Both the position numbers and the translations under genes were made by a program. From the NCBI GenBank assembly GCA_017989935.1, contig JAGNOY010000076.1, forward strand, positions 1 to 8,065: a stretch of DNA of 8,065 nucleotides, read 5' to 3'. Position 1 is the stretch's first letter, and every line of letters begins with the position of its first letter. Positions 1-6,796 of the stretch are shown in pieces. This stretch comes from Chitinophagaceae bacterium (GTDB lineage Bacteria; Bacteroidota; Bacteroidia; Chitinophagales; Chitinophagaceae). The notes below the pieces were generated by a model that searched no databases, was not told the DNA's origin, and saw only the letters and a list, made by a program, of their open reading frames with translations.

Positions 1-1034
1 CAGCCTCGCCCGATCCAATGAGTTTTTTATTTTCCAGTAAAGGAAATTTGATAGCGGGCATTGTATTAGCAGCTGTTTCATTAGGTCTTAAGTTTTATAC
101 AGCTAAGAAAGAAAGCGCTGTTGGTCATCAACGTAAGAAAGTGAAAACTTATCCTCATATGCGGGTAGCTGATGTAGCTGTGATAGCAGCTGGTGGGGGA
201 TTTGCAGGGGCTAAAATATTTAATGCTTTAGAAACTTGGCAAGATTTTGTGCGAGATCCACTGGGGAGTTTATTGTCGAGCAGTGGACTTACCTTTTATG
301 GAGGCTTAATTGTGGCCACTTTTGCCTTGTGGTATTATGCCCGCAGAATAAAATTAGATTTTAGGTATTTATGTGATGCGGCCGCGCCTGCCTTGATTAT
401 TGGGTATGCTATAGGAAGGTTAGGTTGTCAGGTGAGTGGCGATGGAGACTGGGGGATTTACAATTCGGCTTATATCACGAATGCGGCTGGGAAAGTGGAA
501 GCTACCTCGCAACCATTTGAATTGAGTGTAAAGCAGCATGAAGAGCATGTATACAGACATTTTGAAAGAAATGAAGTCATACCACATGCTTCCTTTAAGG
601 CATTTGGTGGATTGCCTTTATGGCTATTCGCATATAATTATCCTAAGAATGTAAATCATGTTGGAGAGCCATTAGCTAATTGTGAAGGCGAGTATTGTAA
701 TGTATTACCAATTCCTGTGTTTCCTACGCCGGTCTATGAGTTTTTAATGTGTAGTCTAATTTTTGTGATACTTTGGAGTTTGAGAAAAAGATTTGACACG
801 CCACTCAGTATGTTTTCTATTTATTTAATGTTGAATGGGATAGAGCGTTTTCTGATTGAGCAAATCAGGGTAAATTCTACTTACGATTGGGGGTTTATGC
901 ATCCCACTCAAGCAGAAATTATAGCGGTAATTATGTTTATTTGTGGAGGCATGATGTTTGCCCTTCGTAAGAAAATTGATGCGAATATTGAGCCTTATAC
1001 ACAACCAAGCATTGTTACTACTAACAATGCTTAA
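1..1034 (+). CDS. lgt: Prolipoprotein diacylglyceryl transferase (Lgt), 5'-partial
   Basis: Inner-membrane enzyme that transfers diacylglyceryl from phosphatidylglycerol to the lipobox cysteine of prolipoproteins. Numbering from the ATG at position 18, the family core is visible: GLTFYGGL (90-97), the signature GRLGCQVSGDGDWG (133-146), PTPVYEF before a late membrane segment, and R277-FLI-E281, which matches the R239/E243 pair of E. coli Lgt. Several hydrophobic segments fit a multi-pass protein. The frame stays open upstream of the ATG to the window edge (codons for A-S-P-D-P), and the N-terminus looks short, so the true start is probably outside; the ATG at 18 is only the first one visible. 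Residues aligned to E. coli N146 and H103 are C137 and Y94, and no counterpart of Y26 is seen. From memory, the C-for-N change is usual in Bacteroidota homologues. A long extramembrane insert lies between the signature and the last helices. It converges with the response regulator gene. Confidence 0.88.
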   Translation, partial: ASPDPMSFLFSSKGNLIAGIVLAAVSLGLKFYTAKKESAVGHQRKKVKTYPHMRVADVAVIAAGGGFAGAKIFNALETWQDFVRDPLGSLLSSSGLTFYGGLIVATFALWYYARRIKLDFRYLCDAAAPALIIGYAIGRLGCQVSGDGDWGIYNSAYITNAAGKVEATSQPFELSVKQHEEHVYRHFERNEVIPHASFKAFGGLPLWLFAYNYPKNVNHVGEPLANCEGEYCNVLPIPVFPTPVYEFLMCSLIFVILWSLRKRFDTPLSMFSIYLMLNGIERFLIEQIRVNSTYDWGFMHPTQAEIIAVIMFICGGMMFALRKKIDANIEPYTQPSIVTTNNA

Positions 1035-1042
1035 GCTTTTTT
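1007..1042 (+). terminator. Intrinsic terminator overlapping the lgt 3' end
   Basis: The arms AAGCATTGTTA (1007-1017) and TAACAATGCTT (1022-1032) are perfectly complementary over 11 bp around a 4-nt loop (CTAC). After AAGC comes a run of six T's (1037-1042). The left arm, loop and nearly all of the right arm are lgt codons, and the stop codon (1032-1034) begins at the last base of the stem. On the minus strand the same hairpin is not followed by a T-run, so it should mainly terminate plus-strand transcription, though it may also slow transcripts arriving from the response regulator gene. Confidence 0.8.
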
Positions 1043-1053
1043 AGATGCTCGTT

Positions 1054-1830
1054 TTAAAATTGTTCTCCTTTAAACATCATTAAAATTTCTTCTTTTCTGT
1101 GTCGACTTACGGGAATCGAAGTGCCGTCTATCATGATAAGGTAACCACCATCTTTTTTGCTGTATTGTTCGATATATTTCGAATTGATGATATAGGATTG
1201 ATGCGGTCTAATAAAGCCTAAAGGAGCAAGAATGTCTTCAAAATGTCTGATCGTTTTTGAGGCCAATACTTTTTCTCCGCTGCGCATAGTAATTGAGGTG
1301 TAGTTATCATTGCTTTGACAATAAACAATTTCTTGAGGTTCGTAAAAAAGAATTTTGTCTTGAAGTGCAATGACAATTTTATTGTTGTGCTGCATAGTGG
1401 GGTTTGCAACAGGTGCAGGAATATGATATTGTTGTAAGAGATTATTCAATTGTTGTTGAATATCATTTTGACCTTTGTATTTTCTAAATTTAATGATGGC
1501 ATTATTTAGTAAATCTTCATCAATAGGTTTAAGCAAGTAATCAAGGGCAGAAAGCTTGATTGCATTAATGGCATATTGATCAAAAGCCGTTGTGAAGATA
1601 ACTTGAAAATTATGTTTGTCAAGTTTTTGAAGCAAATCAATTCCAGTTAAGAAAGGCATTTGAATATCAAGAAAAACAAGGTCGACAGGATTTTGCTGTA
1701 AATATTCTAATGCTTTTTTAGAAGAAGTAAATTTCTCTACAATTTGTAGATCTTGAAAATTTTGTTTGATTAAAATTTCTAGAACCTCTACACAATTTAG
1801 TTCATCATCGATAATAATTGTTTTATACAT
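1054..1830 (-). CDS. LytTR-family response regulator (LytR/AlgR type)
   Basis: Cytoplasmic DNA-binding partner of the kinase encoded just upstream. The receiver domain (about 1-118) has the acidic pair D8/D9, the phosphoacceptor D55 in VDLVFLDIQMP, T80/T81 and K101 in the LLKP motif, so it appears phosphorylatable. A glutamine-rich linker (about 121-136) leads to a LytTR domain (about 149-254) with the family's ALQDKILFYEPQEIVYCQSNDNYTSI start and the GFIRPHQSYIIN stretch (205-216), ending SIPVSRHRKEEI. Its length (258 aa) is typical. It starts 5 nt after the kinase stop codon, so the two are co-transcribed. LytTR proteins bind paired 9-bp direct repeats about 12 bp apart, and a matching pair lies in the operon's own upstream region. 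The regulon cannot be read from the window. Confidence 0.95.
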   Translation of the reverse strand: MYKTIIIDDELNCVEVLEILIKQNFQDLQIVEKFTSSKKALEYLQQNPVDLVFLDIQMPFLTGIDLLQKLDKHNFQVIFTTAFDQYAINAIKLSALDYLLKPIDEDLLNNAIIKFRKYKGQNDIQQQLNNLLQQYHIPAPVANPTMQHNNKIVIALQDKILFYEPQEIVYCQSNDNYTSITMRSGEKVLASKTIRHFEDILAPLGFIRPHQSYIINSKYIEQYSKKDGGYLIMIDGTSIPVSRHRKEEILMMFKGEQF

Positions 1831-1835
1831 TGTTT

Positions 1836-4800
1836 TTATTTTTGAGTTAGGGTAATATTTTCATCTTCAAACAATTCGGCAGACATGGTAATTTCGATAC
1901 GTGTACCTAAGGCATCATCTCGCTCATCGACTAAGTCTACAACTTCAACTTTAGATTGTAAATGACTATCTTGATTCATTAATCTGAGTCGACTAGCACC
2001 AAGTTCCATGCCAAACGATTTTCTATGCTTTGGTTTACGTTCAATTTCTTCGGACATTTTTCGGCCGACTCCGTTGTCTTCAATAGTAATAGAAACGCTA
2101 TCAGTAGATGCTTTTTTTACTGCGATGATTATTTTTTTTTCTCCATCTTTATGAAGTAAGCCATGCCAAATAGCATTTTCAACGTAGGGTTGCAAAAGCA
2201 AGGAAGGGATCATAATGTTAGCGGTGTTTAAACCTTCTTCTATTTCTATTGTATAACTAAATTGGTTGTTAAATCTCATCCCTTCAATGAGCATATACAA
2301 TTCAATGGTTTGTAATTCTTCTTGTAAAGATATTAAAGGGTTAGAGGAGTTATTTAATATGCTTCTTACTAATTGAGAAAATTTGACTAGGTAACGAGAA
2401 GCTTGTTTAGTATCATTTTTAAGTATATAATTATTTATTGAATTCAATGAGTTAAATAAAAAGTGTGGATTGATTTGTGCACGAAGAGCCTTCATTTCAA
2501 CTTGCGCCAATTCTTTATTATATTGAATAATCAATGCTTCTTTTTCCTTTCGCTGTTTCATTCTATACCTATAAATTAAAAAGGCAATTTGCAACACAAA
2601 CAAACTAGCTAAGGAAATAAACCACCAAGTTTTGTAGAATGGGGTTTCAATATGTATTTTTAAATTCGTATAGGAATCTCCCCAATTATTGTTATTGTCG
2701 CAGGCTTTTACCTGAAATTCATAATTGCCAGAAGGAAGGTTAGTATAGGAAATGTAATTTCTTGAACCAGCTTCAATCCATTCCTTATCATAGCCTACTA
2801 ATCGATATCTATATTTTATTTTCAGTGGTAAGGCAAATCCAAGTGTATTGTAACTAATAGAGATTGAATTTTCAAAATGTTGAAGGTTAACTTCATTTAA
2901 ATAGGCAATATTTCTTTCTCCTTTTAAATTGTTTTCATAAACCTTAAATTCATTGATGTATACTTTTGGTAAAATTGTATTGTCAACAATATCTTCACCT
3001 TTGAATATATTTATTCCGTTTACACCACCAAAGACTAAATTGCCATCAACTAATTTCAAATACGCCCCAGTATTAAATTCATTTGATTGAAGTCCATTAA
3101 TTTCTTCGTAATTGTTAACTTGTATTTGTGTGTTATTTTTGAATACGTTTTCATTCCAATATATCTTACTTAAGCCGGAATTTGTGCTTATCCAGTACAC
3201 TGTATCATTTTGAGGGAGGAAGGAGTAAATAACATTATTATTTAGAACATTATTTGCATTGAAGTTTTTTAAAATATTAAATTGTTGATCAACTACAACA
3301 ATTCCACTTCCATCGGTTCCGAGCCAAATTCGTTGTTGTTTGTCTGTGGTTATGCATTTAATTGAGTTAAAGGATTGGTCTTTTTGGTTTTTAGATTTAG
3401 GGAAAACTTTCCTTATTTGGTTGCTTTCAAGATCTATTTGGAAAAGGCCTTTTTCTGTTCCAGCTAAGATTTGTGTGGTTGATTTAAGATACAGACATCG
3501 AATGCCATTATCTTCAAATTCAGGAATCTGTTCGGCTGAAAAATGACTGATCAAGCCACTTGATTTATTTATTTTATTCAGGCCATTTTCTCGTGTGCCT
3601 ACCCAAATAGACCCTTGCTTGTCGTCTAACATCGACCAGATAGTGCCACCTGATAATTGATTTTTATCTTGTCCAACCGAAATTGTTTTGATTAATTTTA
3701 TTTTATCATCAAAGATGCCAATGCCATGCCCATTGGTACCTAGCCAAAGTTCATCCTTGTTTTTTAAAAGCTCTATGATGAAATTATCTTCGCAACCCAA
3801 CAACTTCTGCATATTGAAGAATTGAAAATCATTTGTTTTTCGATTGAATTTTACTAAACCACTTCCGCTAGTACCCATAAGTAAACTTCCATCATCGCCT
3901 TCCACTATTTTTCTGACAAATTTGAGTGCTTGTAAATCGTTTGGGCCTTCTTTTTTGATGGGAATAAATTTTTTAATAAATGGATTTACAATGTCTATTC
4001 CAAGTCCATCATAACCTATCATGATTATTCCTTTTGAATCACTGAATAATGAAATGGGATAGCTTGCTGAAAGCGAAAGTGAAGGGGCATTTTTTTTAAA
4101 TTGTGAAACAGTATTGCTCGAATAATCATATACAAAAATGCCTTGCCCATAACTTGATAAGATGAGTGCATCAGCAAATTGATCATAAACTATATCATTA
4201 ATGCCTATAAATTTCATTTCATTTGAAAGAAATGTTGGTTTCTCAAATTGTTTGTTTTGTAAATTAAAATAGCCAAAATCTGATTGGTCGGTACTGAAAT
4301 AGATGTTTCTGAATTTATCTATACCAGAGCAATTTATTTGTCCAATTAGGTTTTTATTTTCATAGATATGATTTTCTTGAATTGCGGGGTTGTATTCCAT
4401 GATATCACCATTGGTAAAAATGGCAAATACCTTTTGGTTGATTTCAATTAATTCTTGTAAATCAGCGTTGTTCTTATTTTTGTAAAGGCTGTTTTTAGTT
4501 AGTGTAGCATCGAAGGTATTTGTATTTATTTTGACTAAGCCTTTTCTTTTATCATAAATCCATATATGTTCTGCATCAGATTTGCAAAGCCATGTTGGGG
4601 TATACGATTTCAGAAAAAACGGCTGAATTGTTTTTCCTGTTGTGCAATCAAAAATAGCAAATCCATTATTTGTAAGTAGATACAAATGATTGTTATGATC
4701 AGATTGAAGTCTAAGTATTTTTGATGATGGAATGGAAAAGGTGTCTTCAGGATTATGCCTAAAATATTTTATATTCGTCCCATCAAATCTATTTAATCCA

Positions 4801-4997
4801 TCAAAAGTGGCTACCCAAATAAAACCCATATTATCTTGTATAATATCAGTCACCACGCATTGAGATAAGCCATCTTTCAGGTTGATATTTTTAATGAAAA
4901 GTTTTTGTGGATCGAAATGTGCGGAAGCGCTGTAGCTGCCCAAAAGCAGGATAAGTATTTCTACCAAGTAAATTAGTTTGCAATACACCACTTTCAT
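1836..4997 (-). CDS. Membrane sensor histidine kinase: propeller, Y_Y_Y and LytS-type kinase domains
   Basis: This 1053-residue transmembrane kinase probably senses a periplasmic or external signal. A signal peptide (about 1-26, ending SASA) precedes a large exported region (about 35-690) of beta-propeller repeats of the two-component-regulator type, such as DNMGFIWVATFDGLNRFD, ELWLGTNGHGIGIFD, GSIWVGTRENGLNKIN and RIWLGTDGSGIVVVD. A Y_Y_Y domain follows (about 714-785: YRYRLVGYDKEWIEAG, LPSGNYEFQVKA). One membrane helix (about 791-811) and a charged coiled-coil stretch lead to a His_kinase domain with the phosphoacceptor H845 in QINPHFLFNSLN. The ATPase part has the N box N941 (QPYVENAIWHG) and the G box D974-NGVG. 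All catalytic residues appear intact. Unlike the Bacteroides hybrid two-component sensors, no receiver or AraC domain is fused; the regulator is the next gene, 5 nt downstream. No SusC/SusD-type locus is nearby, so the ligand is unknown. Confidence 0.94.
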   Translation of the reverse strand: MKVVYCKLIYLVEILILLLGSYSASAHFDPQKLFIKNINLKDGLSQCVVTDIIQDNMGFIWVATFDGLNRFDGTNIKYFRHNPEDTFSIPSSKILRLQSDHNNHLYLLTNNGFAIFDCTTGKTIQPFFLKSYTPTWLCKSDAEHIWIYDKRKGLVKINTNTFDATLTKNSLYKNKNNADLQELIEINQKVFAIFTNGDIMEYNPAIQENHIYENKNLIGQINCSGIDKFRNIYFSTDQSDFGYFNLQNKQFEKPTFLSNEMKFIGINDIVYDQFADALILSSYGQGIFVYDYSSNTVSQFKKNAPSLSLSASYPISLFSDSKGIIMIGYDGLGIDIVNPFIKKFIPIKKEGPNDLQALKFVRKIVEGDDGSLLMGTSGSGLVKFNRKTNDFQFFNMQKLLGCEDNFIIELLKNKDELWLGTNGHGIGIFDDKIKLIKTISVGQDKNQLSGGTIWSMLDDKQGSIWVGTRENGLNKINKSSGLISHFSAEQIPEFEDNGIRCLYLKSTTQILAGTEKGLFQIDLESNQIRKVFPKSKNQKDQSFNSIKCITTDKQQRIWLGTDGSGIVVVDQQFNILKNFNANNVLNNNVIYSFLPQNDTVYWISTNSGLSKIYWNENVFKNNTQIQVNNYEEINGLQSNEFNTGAYLKLVDGNLVFGGVNGINIFKGEDIVDNTILPKVYINEFKVYENNLKGERNIAYLNEVNLQHFENSISISYNTLGFALPLKIKYRYRLVGYDKEWIEAGSRNYISYTNLPSGNYEFQVKACDNNNNWGDSYTNLKIHIETPFYKTWWFISLASLFVLQIAFLIYRYRMKQRKEKEALIIQYNKELAQVEMKALRAQINPHFLFNSLNSINNYILKNDTKQASRYLVKFSQLVRSILNNSSNPLISLQEELQTIELYMLIEGMRFNNQFSYTIEIEEGLNTANIMIPSLLLQPYVENAIWHGLLHKDGEKKIIIAVKKASTDSVSITIEDNGVGRKMSEEIERKPKHRKSFGMELGASRLRLMNQDSHLQSKVEVVDLVDERDDALGTRIEITMSAELFEDENITLTQK

Positions 4998-5014
4998 ACC
5001 TTGCTAATATAATT

Positions 5015-5047
5015 CAAACCTACAATTCTTCAAGAAATATTGAGCAA
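5015..5047 (-). promoter_or_regulatory. Candidate promoter of the kinase-regulator operon
   Basis: Read on the minus strand, TAGGTTTG (5022-5015) matches the Bacteroidota -7 consensus TAnnTTTG exactly. A TTG (5047-5045) lies 22 nt upstream, within the loose spacing reported for this phylum. The -7 box ends 17 nt before the kinase ATG at 4997, implying a short leader. The match is by eye only; no transcript data are available. Confidence 0.45.
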
Positions 5048-5077
5048 GTGGTTGAATTTTCTTTGGATTTGGTTGAA
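5048..5077 (+). promoter_or_regulatory. Direct-repeat pair, candidate LytTR operator
   Basis: TGGTTGAA occurs at 5049-5056 and again at 5070-5077, exactly 21 bp apart, or two helical turns. The similarity extends to 11 bp (TGGTTGAATTT and TGGTTGAAATT, one difference). Framed as 9-mers (5048-5056 and 5069-5077) they are separated by 12 bp, the arrangement known for LytTR sites, and both carry the GTT-N-A core of the published LytTR consensus. The first three positions match poorly. The pair lies directly upstream of the kinase operon's candidate -33 element and overlaps the candidate miaE -33 region, so it could serve either promoter. Confidence 0.45.
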
Positions 5078-5101
5078 ATTGTCGAGAATGTGGTAAAATT
5101 G
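5073..5101 (+). promoter_or_regulatory. Candidate miaE promoter
   Basis: TAAAATTG (5094-5101) differs from the Bacteroidota -7 consensus TAnnTTTG at one position. A TTG (5073-5075) lies 18 nt upstream. The box ends only 7 nt before the ATG at 5109, so the transcript would have almost no leader. The -33 TTG falls inside the second direct repeat, which would allow a bound regulator to interfere. Support is by eye only. Confidence 0.35.
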
Positions 5102-5108
5102 CACACAA

Positions 5109-5711
5109 ATGAGCACCACTGAAAATACTATTTTAGGACTGAAACTACCAACAGACCCAAGATGGGCGAATTTGGCTTCTATTTCATTAGAAGAGATTTT
5201 AACAGATCATGCCTATTGCGAGCAGAAAGCAGCAAGCAATTGTATTAGTTTGATCCAAAAATATCCAGAATATACAAAATTGGTCGAAGAGCTTGCTCCG
5301 ATTGTGACCGAAGAATGGGGACATTTTAGAATGGTTTTGTCGGAAATCAAGAAGCGTAAACTTAGACTTGGCCCTCAAAGGAAGGATACCTATGTAAACG
5401 CTTTGATGGATCATGTGGTAAAGGGTGGCAGGCCTGAATTGCGTTTTTTGGATAGACTTTTGGTTTTTGCTTTAATTGAAGCAAGAAGTTGTGAGCGCTT
5501 TCGTTTGTTGAGTGAAGGCCTTGAAGATGTTTATTTTAAAGAGTTCTATAGAAAATTTATGATTTCTGAAGCTGGTCATTATCGGCTTTTTTTAGATTTG
5601 GCTAAAGAATATTGTGATGAATTGGTTGTGATGAATAGGTGGCAGGAATGGTTGCAAATCGAAAAAAACATATTGGCTACTATAGAAGTCAGAGGCGATC
5701 GAATGCACTAG
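5109..5711 (+). CDS. miaE: tRNA 2-methylthio-N6-isopentenyladenosine-37 hydroxylase (MiaE family)
   Basis: Cytoplasmic diiron monooxygenase expected to hydroxylate the isopentenyl side chain of ms2i6A at position 37 of tRNAs reading UNN codons, giving ms2io6A; it acts after MiaA and MiaB. The ferritin-like four-helix pattern supplies all six expected iron ligands: E38 (HAYCEQKAA), E69 and H72 (EEWGHF), E124 (EARSCERF), E154 and H157 (SEAGHY). The PTDPRW motif near the N-terminus and the GGRPELRFLDRLL stretch are also characteristic. At 200 residues it is a normal length for the compact form of the family. The ATG at 5109 is chosen because the MSTTENTILGLKLPTDPRW start is family-like and a promoter-like box precedes it. 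It stands alone, divergent from the kinase operon and followed by the separately promoted fbp. I see nothing that ties it functionally to either neighbour. Confidence 0.92.
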   Translation: MSTTENTILGLKLPTDPRWANLASISLEEILTDHAYCEQKAASNCISLIQKYPEYTKLVEELAPIVTEEWGHFRMVLSEIKKRKLRLGPQRKDTYVNALMDHVVKGGRPELRFLDRLLVFALIEARSCERFRLLSEGLEDVYFKEFYRKFMISEAGHYRLFLDLAKEYCDELVVMNRWQEWLQIEKNILATIEVRGDRMH

Positions 5712-5764
5712 AGTCCGCTATTTTTTGCCTTGGGAATTCATTTTAATTTGTCAATTCAGTAAAC

Positions 5765-5772
5765 TAAATTTG
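5765..5772 (+). promoter_or_regulatory. Candidate -7 box for the fbp operon
   Basis: TAAATTTG matches TAnnTTTG perfectly and ends 4 nt before the fbp ATG at 5777, so the transcript would be leaderless or nearly so. The nearest upstream TTTG (5747-5750) is only 14 nt away, shorter than usual, so the -33 partner is uncertain. The 65-bp miaE-fbp gap contains no terminator-like hairpin. Confidence 0.45.
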
Positions 5773-5776
5773 CGGC

Positions 5777-6790
5777 ATGAATCCAAATAATAATTTAATG
5801 ACTTTAGATGAGTTTACAATTTATCAAACCCGCCAATTTTCAAATGCATCGGGTGAATTATCTACGCTTTTAAGAGATATTGGTTTGGCTTGCAAATTTA
5901 TTAATCAACAAGTTAACAAAGCTGGGTTAGTAGATATACTTGGGGCTCATGGCGCTGTCAATGTGCAAGGCGAGGAACAAATGAAATTAGATATCTATTC
6001 AAATGAAGTGCTTATAAACGTGTTACGCAATAGTCAAGATTGTGCTGGCGTGGCTTCTGAGGAAAATGATGATATTATAATTTTTGAAGACCAACATTCG
6101 GCGAATTCAAAATATGTAGTCATGTTCGATCCATTAGATGGATCTTCGAATATTGATGTGAACGCTTCTATTGGAACTATTTTTTGTATTTATAAGAGGG
6201 TAAGTGAATTAGGAAAACCGTGTACAAAAGAGGATTTTATGCAAGCTGGAAATATGATGAAGGCTGCTGGATATGTGATTTATGGATCAAGCACTATGCT
6301 GGTGTATGCGACTAAATTGGGTGTAAATGGTTTTACTTTGGAACCAAGCATAGGAGAATTTTGTTTGTCTCACAGGGATATGAAGTGCAAAGAGGATGGA
6401 AAAATATATTCCATCAATCAAGGAAATACACAGAAATTGGATGAAAAGCTCAAATCATATTTGAATTATTGCATGGAAGATGATAAGGAAACAGGCAGAC
6501 CTTATTCTCATCGATATATAGGAAGTATGGTAGCTGATTTACATCGGACATTAATCAAAGGTGGTATCTTTATGTATCCTGCTGATAGTAAAAATGTAAA
6601 CGGCAAGCTAAGGTTATTGTATGAATGTAATCCAATGAGCTATATTGTTGAGAAAGCAGGTGGCTTAGGTTCAACAGGGCAAGAAAATATTTTGGATATA
6701 CAACCAAAAGATTTGCATCAACGTGTGCCCATATTTATTGGTTCAAAGAATATGGTGAATCATGTGATACAGATGATGCAATCAAATTAA
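5777..6790 (+). CDS. fbp: Fructose-1,6-bisphosphatase, class I
   Basis: Cytoplasmic gluconeogenic enzyme that hydrolyses fructose 1,6-bisphosphate to fructose 6-phosphate and phosphate, using divalent metal. The class I landmarks are all present: GVASEENDD with metal ligand candidates E95/E96 and D98/D99, the core D118-P-L-D121-GSSNIDVNASIGTIF, YGSSTMLVY, RYIGSMVADLHRTLIKGGIFMYP for substrate binding, and GKLRLLYECNPMSYIVEKAGG with the metal ligand E283. The 337-residue length is standard. The start at 5777 gives a family-like N-terminus and sits just after a perfect -7 box; M8 is an alternative. The loop that carries the regulatory cysteines in the chloroplast enzyme has a single cysteine here (C149), so the plant-type thioredoxin switch is not expected. 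It is the first gene of an apparent operon with two thioredoxin-fold genes. Confidence 0.97.
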   Translation: MNPNNNLMTLDEFTIYQTRQFSNASGELSTLLRDIGLACKFINQQVNKAGLVDILGAHGAVNVQGEEQMKLDIYSNEVLINVLRNSQDCAGVASEENDDIIIFEDQHSANSKYVVMFDPLDGSSNIDVNASIGTIFCIYKRVSELGKPCTKEDFMQAGNMMKAAGYVIYGSSTMLVYATKLGVNGFTLEPSIGEFCLSHRDMKCKEDGKIYSINQGNTQKLDEKLKSYLNYCMEDDKETGRPYSHRYIGSMVADLHRTLIKGGIFMYPADSKNVNGKLRLLYECNPMSYIVEKAGGLGSTGQENILDIQPKDLHQRVPIFIGSKNMVNHVIQMMQSN

Positions 6791-6796
6791 TTTAAG

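Noticed and set aside
1218..1409. 63-codon open frame on the minus strand
   Set aside because: It lies wholly inside the response regulator gene in another frame; the LytTR domain is the real product.
3340..3546. 68-codon plus-strand open frame
   Set aside because: Antisense to the well-supported propeller region of the kinase, with no promoter or family resemblance.
5199..5414. 71-codon minus-strand open frame
   Set aside because: Antisense to miaE, which carries all six diiron ligands; a shadow frame.
6221..6223. Plant-like thioredoxin control of the FBPase through C149
   Set aside because: Only one cysteine is present in the corresponding loop, and the neighbouring thioredoxins are export-targeted while FBPase is cytoplasmic.
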